Below, in pieces: positions 1 to 4,962 of a stretch of DNA of 5,025 nt (position 1 is its first letter; each line of letters starts with the position of its first letter). Under the pieces are notes generated by a model, which had not been told where the DNA came from, made no database searches, and saw nothing but the letters and a program-made list of their open reading frames with translations. A program made the translations under genes and the position numbers. This DNA comes from Bacteroidia bacterium (GTDB lineage Bacteria > Bacteroidota > Bacteroidia > NS11-12g > UBA9320): the NCBI GenBank assembly GCA_022425465.1, contig JAKMFK010000164.1:1-5025 (forward strand), written 5' to 3'.

Positions 1-11
1 GGAGGGTTTTT
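1..11 (+). terminator. Right arm of a terminator hairpin (cut by the window edge)
   Basis: The window opens with GGAGGG followed by TTTTT. This is the right arm and T-tract of the hairpin (CCCTCC, short loop, GGAGGG, T-run) seen complete at 658-679, 1599-1621 and 2221-2243. The left arm would lie just outside the window, so an upstream plus-strand gene probably ends there. The call rests on similarity to the other copies. Confidence 0.6.
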
Positions 12-130
12 CTTTTCCACCAATGGATATAACCCAAATCCTCTGTTAACCTCATCTATCATTAACCTATCTTGAGATTCCCTGGATGCTGTTTTAGGGG
101 GGATGTGTTTGGGGAAAGTTTGTAGTGTGG

Positions 131-158
131 TTGGATTTAACCTAATCTTTTTACCTTG
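131..158 (+). promoter_or_regulatory. Putative promoter of the 164-637 lipoprotein gene
   Basis: A TTG at 131-133 is followed after 18 nt by TACCTTG at 152-158, close to the Bacteroidota -33/-7 pattern (TTTG, about 19 nt, TAnnTTTG). It sits at the same place in repeat copy A as the better promoters in copies B, D and E. Only five bases separate the -7 element from the ATG at 164, so the transcript may start at or next to the start codon. It is the weakest match of the full-length copies. Confidence 0.5.
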
Positions 159-163
159 TAAAT

Positions 164-637
164 ATGAAAAAACTACTCTATCCATTATCATTAATCTTAA
201 CGGCATTCCTAATCCTTTACAGTTGCTCTGCAGAAGAGGATATTCATGACAACAACCATGAGGATTTTTTTGAATGTACAGTTGACTTTGTTCAATTTAT
301 AGACGATCAGAATGCTATAGTGCGATTTGAAACAACACTTGGAGATCAGACAAATTACTTCTACGGAAGATATTCTTATGTTAAAGACGGAAATGATTAC
401 GAAATTGGTGATGATTTGGTCTACATAAGAAACTTTGAATTAGCTGCAAAAGGAGAGGCTACGTTTAGATTTATATATGGTGAATCTTTGGGATTCTTTT
501 GTGCGCAAATATTTGAAACGCTACCTGTACATGTTCATCAGAATTTCGATGCAGAGGCTGAACTGGTTATAGAACCTACAGATAAAGCGGTAGGTAAATG
601 GAGAATTAGGAAAAAAAACAACTACTCATTAAATTAA
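164..637 (+). CDS. Small surface or periplasmic lipoprotein of unknown function
   Basis: The 157-residue product starts with a typical lipoprotein signal: MKK, a hydrophobic stretch to residue 19, then L-Y-S-C with the lipid-anchored Cys at 21. The Tyr at -2 is slightly unusual. The residues after the Cys (SAEED) are acidic and resemble the Bacteroidota lipoprotein export signal that sends lipoproteins to the cell surface, so surface exposure is plausible. The mature part is rich in aromatic and acidic residues, with alternating hydrophobic patterns suggesting a beta fold. Two cysteines (38 and 113) could form a disulfide. The C-terminus is basic (KWRIRKKNN). I recognise no family. The ATG is the only in-frame start before the signal and lies right behind the -7 element. 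A terminator follows 20 nt after the stop, so the gene is probably transcribed alone. Confidence 0.85.
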   Translation: MKKLLYPLSLILTAFLILYSCSAEEDIHDNNHEDFFECTVDFVQFIDDQNAIVRFETTLGDQTNYFYGRYSYVKDGNDYEIGDDLVYIRNFELAAKGEATFRFIYGESLGFFCAQIFETLPVHVHQNFDAEAELVIEPTDKAVGKWRIRKKNNYSLN

Positions 638-657
638 GGAAAATATAAGTATTTAAT

Positions 658-679
658 CCCTCCAAAGTGGAGGGTTTTT
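658..679 (+). terminator. Rho-independent terminator after the first lipoprotein gene
   Basis: CCCTCCA (658-664), loop AAG, and TGGAGGG (668-674) form a perfect 7-bp stem followed by TTTTT, then ATTTT. It lies 20 nt after the stop codon at 637. It also forms the left end of repeat copy B, so the terminator is part of the repeated module. Confidence 0.9.
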
Positions 680-798
680 ATTTTACAGCAATGGACACAA
701 CCCTAATACTCTGTTAACCTCATCTATCATTGCTCTGTCCTGAGTTTATCTAGATGCTGTTTTAGGGGGGAGTTGTTTGGTGAAAGTTTGTAACGTGT

Positions 799-829
799 TT
801 TGTCAAAACCTATATTTTCTATACCTTAG
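799..829 (+). promoter_or_regulatory. Bacteroidota promoter of the 858-1589 gene
   Basis: TTTG at 799-802 and TACCTTAG at 822-829 are separated by exactly 19 nt, matching the TTTG/TAnnTTTG promoter of this phylum apart from an A at the seventh -7 base. The same spacing and the same -7 octamer recur at 2458-2488 and 4850-4880. The 28-nt leader (830-857) differs by only two bases from the leader of the next gene (1649-1676), so the two genes share an almost identical 5' untranslated region. Confidence 0.8.
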
Positions 830-857
830 AGGTATTATAAACCATAAATCAATGAAA

Positions 858-1589
858 ATGAAAAAAATTCTTTTTGGATTAATTGTGTCTATTACAATAT
901 CAGTTAATGGACAATTTTTACAATCAAGACTTCTTAAAGTAAATCAGAGTGATGTTGCAAAGTTTGAAGCTGCTGTAGAAGAAAAAACAAAGTTGTATAA
1001 TAGCAAAGAGGGACAAGCCCGTTATATAACATTTAAAATTTTGACAGGTCCTTATGCTCAAAATTATGTGAGAATGCAATATGCAGATGATTTAAGTGAA
1101 TTTGATGCTATTGATAAAGTTGGAAATGATTACTGGTTTAAAACAACTGGTAAACTTCATGTTTCAGAAGGAAACCGAATTTTCTCAAGAAATGCAGAAG
1201 CAACTTATTCTCCCGAAGGAGCTGAAAGAGTTAATCATAGACGTATACTATATTATAAAATCAAGCCAGGAATGGAAAAAGATTTCTGGAGATATAGAAC
1301 AAGGTTAGTTGAAGCATTAGAAGCTGCTAATTGGCCAAATAGAGTGTCAACTCTGAACTGTAACTCTGGCTGTGATGGAAATTGGGTAATGGTTAGGTAT
1401 CATCATAAAGATTTTAAAAATGAATATGATGATAACTCAAAAATATTCCCAGTAGTAGTGGAAAAATACAATGAATTATTTGGTAAAAATTCATACGAAG
1501 ATGACTCTCAAAGGCTTCAGATGTCGGTTGATGAAAACAGAACAAGACACCATCAAAGATTGCCTGCTCTTAGTTCCTCCTGGAATTAA
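858..1589 (+). CDS. Exported protein, probable two-lobed dimeric alpha/beta-barrel type
   Basis: From the chosen ATG the product is 243 residues. Residues 1-18 form a signal peptide ending in SVNG, with likely cleavage before Gln19, so it should reach the periplasm or beyond. The frame is open further upstream to a TTG at 777 and an ATG at 852. However, 777 lies upstream of the promoter, and the neighbouring gene with the same leader starts at the position equal to 858. Two halves show a similar layout: a short strand, an Asp/Lys/Glu-rich helix and a strand ending near an aromatic residue and acidic turn (about 24-105 and 127-200; compare RLLKVNQSDVAKFE with RILYYKIKPGMEKDFW). This resembles duplicated ferredoxin-like barrels of the ABM or EthD kind, but that is inference. 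Cys168 and Cys172 form a CxxxC. No catalytic role is assigned. The gene has its own promoter and terminator. Confidence 0.8.
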   Translation: MKKILFGLIVSITISVNGQFLQSRLLKVNQSDVAKFEAAVEEKTKLYNSKEGQARYITFKILTGPYAQNYVRMQYADDLSEFDAIDKVGNDYWFKTTGKLHVSEGNRIFSRNAEATYSPEGAERVNHRRILYYKIKPGMEKDFWRYRTRLVEALEAANWPNRVSTLNCNSGCDGNWVMVRYHHKDFKNEYDDNSKIFPVVVEKYNELFGKNSYEDDSQRLQMSVDENRTRHHQRLPALSSSWN

Positions 1590-1598
1590 GATTACATA

Positions 1599-1621
1599 AC
1601 CCTCCCGAGTGGAGGGTTTTT
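1599..1621 (+). terminator. Rho-independent terminator after the 858-1589 gene
   Basis: ACCCTCC (1599-1605), a 5-nt loop (CGAGT), and GGAGGGT (1611-1617) form a 7-bp stem with a T-run of five ending at 1621, then CTTTT. It lies 9 nt after the stop codon. It is the left end of repeat copy C, as in copies B and D. Confidence 0.9.
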
Positions 1622-1640
1622 CTTTTACACAGATTCTCTG

Positions 1641-1648
1641 TATCTTAG
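1641..1648 (+). promoter_or_regulatory. -7 element and shared leader for the 1677-2204 gene
   Basis: TATCTTAG matches the -7 element of the other copies (TACCTTAG). At the expected 19-nt distance upstream there is only the T-run of the preceding terminator (around 1617-1621) and no TTTG, so the -33 box was lost in the internal deletion. If the promoter works, it uses a T-rich substitute or is weak. The leader that follows (AGGTATTATTAACCATAAAT onward) is nearly the same as at 830-857. Confidence 0.55.
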
Positions 1649-1676
1649 AGGTATTATTAACCATAAATCAATTAAA

Positions 1677-2204
1677 ATGAAAAAAATATTATTGTCACTC
1701 TTTGTTCTAAGTCTTATTAGTTGTCAGCCACCAAAAGAACAAAAACCCTCTCCAAATATGGAGTTTGGCGGTTGGAGTGGTATTTCCGATGATCATAGTC
1801 AAGAATCCTTAATGGCAAGAAAGTTTAACGAATACTATGTAACAAATACATTCCAAAAAGGGGCAAGTATGATTTCTGATGACGCCGATGAATTCTTTTT
1901 CAATAACGATAAAGTTACTAAACAGGGATGGTTAGATGGAGCTTCTGCTCATCATAATTATTTTGATAATATTTCTAATGATAAAATACAGCCATATAAC
2001 TTAACTACCTCACGTTATGACAATGGTCAAGTATGGACACAGTGTTGGTTTATTTGGACTGGATTAGGAAAATTTACTGGTGCAGAGGCACAAACTATGG
2101 TTCATTATGCCTTCCGATGGGAGGGTGATAAAATTGTAGCTGCCTATCACTTTTTTGACCCTACCGTCATAAACAATGAAATTGCTGCTGCTAATCAACA
2201 ATAG
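1677..2204 (+). CDS. NTF2/SnoaL-like domain lipoprotein
   Basis: The 175-residue product has a clear lipoprotein signal: MKKILLSLFVLSLISC, lipobox L-I-S-C, anchored Cys16, followed by a Pro/Lys/Gln-rich linker to about residue 30. The rest (about 45-168) has the length and layout of the NTF2-like/SnoaL-like fold: an N-terminal helix (ARKFNEYYVTNTF), a strand with a helper acidic cluster (DDADEFFFNNDKVTKQGW), a helix with AHHNYFDNI, then antiparallel strands rich in Trp and Tyr (QVWTQCWFIWTGLGKF, AQTMVHYAFRWEGDKI, VAAYHFFDPT). The closing H-F-F-D-P motif is typical of this superfamily. The fold serves as enzyme or binding pocket in many proteins, so no substrate can be named. The anchor places it in the outer or inner membrane, facing away from the cytoplasm. 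The start follows directly from the shared leader. A terminator lies 17 nt after the stop. Confidence 0.85.
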   Translation: MKKILLSLFVLSLISCQPPKEQKPSPNMEFGGWSGISDDHSQESLMARKFNEYYVTNTFQKGASMISDDADEFFFNNDKVTKQGWLDGASAHHNYFDNISNDKIQPYNLTTSRYDNGQVWTQCWFIWTGLGKFTGAEAQTMVHYAFRWEGDKIVAAYHFFDPTVINNEIAAANQQ

Positions 2205-2220
2205 AGAATAAAGCTTATAT

Positions 2221-2243
2221 ACCCTCCCAAGTGGAGGGTTTTT
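2221..2243 (+). terminator. Rho-independent terminator after the NTF2-like lipoprotein gene
   Basis: ACCCTCC (2221-2227), loop CAAGT, and GGAGGGT (2233-2239) give a 7-bp stem with five Ts to 2243, then CTTTT. Stem bases match the terminators at 658 and 1599 while the loop differs (AAG, CGAGT, CAAGT). The stem is thus the conserved part. Confidence 0.9.
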
Positions 2244-2308
2244 CTTTTGCACCAATGGACACAACCCAAATCCTCTGTTAACCTGATTTATCATTGCCCT
2301 ATCATGAG

Positions 2309-2337
2309 ATTCTCTGGATACTGTTTTAGGGGAGAGT
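2309..2337 (+). other. Candidate conserved stem-loop in the repeat body
   Basis: ATTCTCT (2309-2315) can pair with GGAGAGT (2331-2337), two pairs being G-T wobbles, around a 15-nt loop containing CTGTTTTAGG. At the same positions copy A has CCCT (80-83) with GGGG (99-102) and copy E has CCCT (4703-4706) with AGGG (4722-4725). The second pair changes from C-G in A and E to T-A in D, a compensatory change. Copy B pairs poorly. An outer arm pair, ACACAACCCAAA (2259-2270) with TTTGGGGTTTGTGT (2340-2353), could enclose it. Confidence 0.4.
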
Positions 2338-2457
2338 TGTTTGGGGTTTGTGTGGAGCCGTGATGTGGAAAATCTAAAACTTCTCAGGTACTCTTTTCCC
2401 AAACACAGGGGCATGGGTTTTAGAAAACGGTTTTTCTGTTGGAACGGTGGGATGGAA

Positions 2458-2488
2458 TTTGATATATAATTCATTTTGTCTACCTTAG
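2458..2488 (+). promoter_or_regulatory. Bacteroidota promoter of the S9 peptidase gene
   Basis: TTTG at 2458-2461 and TACCTTAG at 2481-2488 are 19 nt apart, the same boxes and spacing as at 799-829 and 4850-4880. The leader that follows (about 90 nt) differs from that of the two upstream genes. The TTG codon at 2541, which opens the long frame, lies in this leader and is not a likely start. Confidence 0.78.
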
Positions 2489-2582
2489 AAATAGTAAGCT
2501 CAATCAAACGGGAAATAAAGCACCTTTTAAGTATATACATTTGATTTATTTAAAACTAGTTTACGATCAAAAAATTAAATTT

Positions 2583-4580
2583 ATGATATTCAAGCAATTA
2601 AAAAATTTATTTGTCATTACCCTATTTTTCATTACGGTTAAAGCTGTTTCTCAAGCAAGCGAGAAGCCTTTTAGTATAGATGATGCATTAAATCTCAAAA
2701 ATGTACGTAATCCAAAAATTAGCCCAGATGGAAAGTGGATTGCATTTACCGTTAGTGAATTGGATCTAGAAAAAGACAAGTCCGAAACCCGTATTTGGAT
2801 GATTCCAACAGGGGTTGGAGATGCAATTCCTATGACTTCCAAAGGGTACTCCGCCAGTCAACCTCGATGGAGTCCAGACAACAAGTACCTTTCGTTTTTA
2901 GCAGCAAAAAATGATGGAAAAACACAAGTCTGGACCCTTAATCTTTTGGGAGGTGAAGCGCAGCAACTAACTAAAATTAAACAAGGTGTATCTGGGCATG
3001 ATTGGTCACCAGATGGAAAACGACTATTGTTATCCATTCGTGATCCAAAACCAGAAGAATTAACCAAGGATAAAAAAGATGACAAAAAAGCGAAACCCTT
3101 TGTCGTTGACCGTCTTCAATTTAAAAGAGATTACAAGGGCTACTTAGATCGCTACCGAACCCATTTATACACCTTTGTTCCTGGCGATTCGACTGCTATC
3201 CAAATTACATCTGGTGATTTTGACGATCTTAGCCCTGTATGGAAACCTGATGGTACTTCAATTGCATTTGTAAGCAATCGGACTGACAATCCAGATGGAA
3301 ATAGCAATAGCGATATTTGGATTGTCTCTGCCGATAATACAGATAAAGGTAAAACGCTTTTACAGCTAACCAAAAACACCAACGCTGACACATCACCTGA
3401 GTGGAGTTCCGATGGAAGTCATCTTACCTACACAACTATAACCGATAAAGAAGCGATCTGGTATGCAACCCAAAAATTAGCCATTATTCCTTCAACAGGT
3501 GGGGAACCAAAAATCCTTGCAGAGCAATTAGACCGCAATATCAGTCATCCAAAATTTTCTCCAGACGGAAAACAAATCTATTTTATACTTGAAGAAAGTG
3601 GTACATCTAAAATCGCATCAATTGATCCTTCTGGAAAGAATTTCAGACGTGTGATTAAAGGAGATATTAGTATTCGAGATTATGTAATGGATGGGAAGTT
3701 TATTTTTCCTCTGCTGGGAAAAAGTTTACAACCTCACGAAATTTATTCTTTTAAAAATGATAAACTCACCAAATTAACAAGATTTAATGATTCAATAATA
3801 GTACATCAAAAGAAACCTATCGTTCAAAAGATCAGATTTAAAAGTAATGATGGCACTCCAATTGAAGGGTTTGTTGTTAAACCAATCGGCTTTGATCCTA
3901 CAATGAAATACCCTTTGATATTGTGGAATCATGGGGGTCCAGTTAGCCAATACGAATTTTCCTTTCACACAATTTCTCAGCTTTTTGCTGCAAATGGATT
4001 TGTCACATTATTGATTAATCCAAGAGGATCTTCTGGTTATGGGCAGGCTTTCTCCGAGATTATATTTGCAGATTGGGGAAATAAAGACTACCAAGATGTG
4101 ATGGCTGGTGTTGATTATACCATTAATTCTGGATATGTTGATGAGGAAAGGCTTGGAGTAGGCGGTTGGTCATATGGTGGAATGCTTACAAATTATGTTA
4201 TCACAAAATCGCACAGATTTAAAGGAGCGATCTCTGGAGCTAGCGCATCGCTTTATCGAGCTAATTATGGTCATGATCATTATCAATTGCTATGGGAAAT
4301 GGAATTGGGTTTACCATGGGAAAATGCCGAAGCTTGGGAAAAAATATCTCCTTTCAATCAAGTAGCCAATATCCAAACACCCACACTATGGATTGGTGGA
4401 AGTGATGACTGGAATGTACCTATAATTAATTCTGAACATATGTATCAAGCAATGAAAAGATTAGGTAGGGAAACGCAATTAGTCGTTTATCCTGATGAGC
4501 ATCACGGTTTAAGAAGACCATCGTTTTTAAAAGATCGGTATGAGAGGTATTTAAATTGGTTCAATAAATATGTCAATTAA
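2583..4580 (+). CDS. Exported S9-family serine peptidase (prolyl oligopeptidase superfamily, S9C/DPP5-like)
   Basis: The 665-residue product cleaves peptides, most likely releasing dipeptides or acylated residues from short substrates in the periplasm. A signal peptide covers about residues 1-24 (hydrophobic FVITLFFITVKAVSQ). Residues about 30-400 form a beta-propeller with PD40-type blades: SPDGKWIAF (47), WSPDNKYLSF (96), WSPDGKRLLL (141), WKPDGTSIAF (220), WSSDGSHLTY (274) and FSPDGKQIYF (325). The alpha/beta-hydrolase domain runs from about 414: oxyanion HGGP (450-453), NPRGSSGYG (479 on), nucleophile Ser530 in GGWSYGG, Asp609 in SDDWNVP, His641 in PDEHHG. The triad is complete, and length and spacing fit the S9C group, which includes dipeptidyl-peptidase 5 of Porphyromonas. 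Exact specificity cannot be read. The frame extends upstream to a TTG at 2541, but the ATG at 2583 gives the proper signal peptide. No GC-rich terminator follows. Confidence 0.93.
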   Translation: MIFKQLKNLFVITLFFITVKAVSQASEKPFSIDDALNLKNVRNPKISPDGKWIAFTVSELDLEKDKSETRIWMIPTGVGDAIPMTSKGYSASQPRWSPDNKYLSFLAAKNDGKTQVWTLNLLGGEAQQLTKIKQGVSGHDWSPDGKRLLLSIRDPKPEELTKDKKDDKKAKPFVVDRLQFKRDYKGYLDRYRTHLYTFVPGDSTAIQITSGDFDDLSPVWKPDGTSIAFVSNRTDNPDGNSNSDIWIVSADNTDKGKTLLQLTKNTNADTSPEWSSDGSHLTYTTITDKEAIWYATQKLAIIPSTGGEPKILAEQLDRNISHPKFSPDGKQIYFILEESGTSKIASIDPSGKNFRRVIKGDISIRDYVMDGKFIFPLLGKSLQPHEIYSFKNDKLTKLTRFNDSIIVHQKKPIVQKIRFKSNDGTPIEGFVVKPIGFDPTMKYPLILWNHGGPVSQYEFSFHTISQLFAANGFVTLLINPRGSSGYGQAFSEIIFADWGNKDYQDVMAGVDYTINSGYVDEERLGVGGWSYGGMLTNYVITKSHRFKGAISGASASLYRANYGHDHYQLLWEMELGLPWENAEAWEKISPFNQVANIQTPTLWIGGSDDWNVPIINSEHMYQAMKRLGRETQLVVYPDEHHGLRRPSFLKDRYERYLNWFNKYVN

Positions 4581-4626
4581 CAAATAATTTTGCTAATTAA
4601 GAACATACAATGATTTTAATATAATT

Positions 4627-4880
4627 GGGTTTTTCTTTTACACCAATGGACACAACCCAAATCCTCTGGTAAGCTCATCTATCATTGCCTTATCATGAGA
4701 TTCCCTGAATGCTGTTTTAGGAGGGATGTGTTTGGGGTTTGTGTGGATACGTGATGAGTGAAAATCTAAATCTTCTTAGGCACCTTTATCCCAAACACAG
4801 GGGCATGGGTTTTAGAAAACGGTTTTCCTATTGGAACATGGGGTTGGGATTTGATATGTAATCTATTCTATCTACCTTAG
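4627..4880 (+). repeat. Intergenic repeat copy E, long form lacking the hairpin's left arm
   Basis: Similarity to the other copies begins at GGGTTTTTCTTTTACACCAA. The left arm CCCTCC and the GGA of the right arm are absent and replaced by TATAATT. The body, the extra block and the promoter match copy D almost base for base in layout, including the 37-bp identical core (4790-4826). TGTGTTTGGG (4727-4736) has a perfect inverted match, CCCAAACACA, at 4790-4799. Confidence 0.88.
4850..4880 (+). promoter_or_regulatory. Orphan promoter at the right end of repeat copy E
   Basis: TTTG at 4850-4853 and TACCTTAG at 4873-4880 are separated by 19 nt, exactly as in the promoters at 799 and 2458. No intact gene follows. 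The next sequence is the relic of the peptidase 3' end, starting three bases later. It may still fire and make a short non-coding transcript reading toward 5025. Confidence 0.65.
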
Positions 4881-4883
4881 ATG

Positions 4884-4916
4884 TATTTTAATTGGTTCAA
4901 TAAATATGTCAATTAA
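4884..4916 (+). pseudogene. Relic of the S9 peptidase C-terminus
   Basis: Eleven codons including the stop read Y-F-N-W-F-N-K-Y-V-N-stop. The intact gene at 4548-4580 ends Y-L-N-W-F-N-K-Y-V-N-stop. Nothing else of the gene is present, and the fragment follows a promoter directly. It marks either a second peptidase copy lost by deletion or a duplication that started inside the gene's 3' end. Confidence 0.8.
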
Positions 4917-4962
4917 CATATTATTTTGCTAATTAAGAACATAGATTGATTTTAATAGAATT

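Larger units (their letters stand above)
1..158 (+). repeat. Intergenic repeat copy A, short form
   Basis: This is the first copy of the repeat family that fills every gap in the window. It shares with copies B, D and E the order: terminator arm and T-rich tail, a CCAATGG(A/G) stretch, ACCC(A/T)AAT(C/A)C, CTGTTAACCTCATCTATCAT (27 onward), the TGAGATTC box, GCTGTTTTAGG, a G-run, GTTTGGG, and finally a promoter -7 element. Like copy B it lacks the extra block of about 100 bp found in D and E between the GTTTGGGG box and the promoter. It has no convincing open frame. Confidence 0.85.
658..829 (+). repeat. Intergenic repeat copy B, short form, complete
   Basis: This is the most complete short-form copy. 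It runs from the terminator hairpin (658-679), through the conserved body (CTGTTAACCTCATCTATCAT from 711, GCTGTTTTAGG near 756), to the promoter -7 element at 822-829. It is colinear with copy A and lacks the extra block of copies D and E. The reverse-strand frame that is open in copy A has a stop here (TAA in the codon run opposite the TTTATC region), which argues that the body is not a gene. Confidence 0.88.
1599..1648 (+). repeat. Intergenic repeat copy C, internally deleted
   Basis: Only the two ends of the module remain: terminator hairpin plus TTTTTCTTTTACAC at the left, and a -7 element (TATCTTAG) with its leader at the right. About 120 bp present in copy B between these ends are missing. 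The bases at the joint (AGATTCTCTG, 1631-1640) equal a stretch inside copy D (2307-2316 region, TGAGATTCTCTGG), so the deletion may have joined mid-body sequence to the promoter. Alternatively they are a diverged form of the TATTTTCTA spacer of copy B. Confidence 0.8.
2221..2488 (+). repeat. Intergenic repeat copy D, long form, complete
   Basis: This is the longest complete copy. It has the terminator, the body shared with A and B (CCAATGG at 2252, CTGTTAACCT near 2275, CTGTTTTAGG at 2321), and then an extra block of about 100 bp (from about 2347) found otherwise only in copy E. It ends with the promoter at 2458-2488. D and E are colinear with about one single-base indel, and share an identical 37-bp core (2398-2434 and 4790-4826). 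Confidence 0.88.
2205..2582 (+). other. Gene-free stretch filled mainly by repeat copy D
   Basis: This gap of 378 bp contains the terminator (2221-2243), repeat copy D with its promoter (to 2488) and a leader of roughly 90 nt before the ATG at 2583. The reverse strand is open across it (2064-2540), but that frame overlaps the end of the lipoprotein gene and is broken in sister copies, so I do not call a gene. I see nothing further in 2489-2582 apart from AT-rich leader sequence. Confidence 0.75.

Noticed and set aside
1..158. Insertion sequence or MITE
   Set aside because: The copies show no terminal inverted repeats or target-site duplications, and they always face the same way with terminator left and promoter right.
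777..857. N-terminal extension of the exported 243-residue protein from a TTG at 777 or the ATG at 852
   Set aside because: 777 lies upstream of the promoter boxes, and the extension would bury the signal peptide. The matching leader at 1649-1676 puts the start at the position equal to 858.
1096..1308. Small overlapping plus-strand frame inside the 858-1589 gene
   Set aside because: It is a shadow frame in AT-rich coding DNA with no start signal or recognisable protein.
2221..2488. Integron attC-like recombination sites
   Set aside because: The cassette-like layout suggested it, but I find no paired RYYYAAC and GTTRRRY core sites, no integrase gene, and each unit has its own promoter, unlike integron cassettes.
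2064..2540. Open reading frame of 158 codons on the minus strand across repeat copy D
   Set aside because: It overlaps the NTF2-like lipoprotein gene and consists mostly of repeat sequence. The same frame is stopped in copies B and E, and differences between copies A and D fall mainly on amino-acid-changing positions, so it is not under protein selection.
2541..2582. Extension of the S9 peptidase from a TTG at 2541
   Set aside because: It would add 14 residues before a good signal peptide. The ATG at 2583 is the natural start.
2651..3391. Three minus-strand frames opposite the peptidase propeller
   Set aside because: They mirror the codon pattern of the peptidase gene and show no start signals or protein motifs.
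4174..4365. Small overlapping plus-strand frame inside the peptidase gene
   Set aside because: It lies over the catalytic Ser region of the peptidase in another frame and has no independent support.
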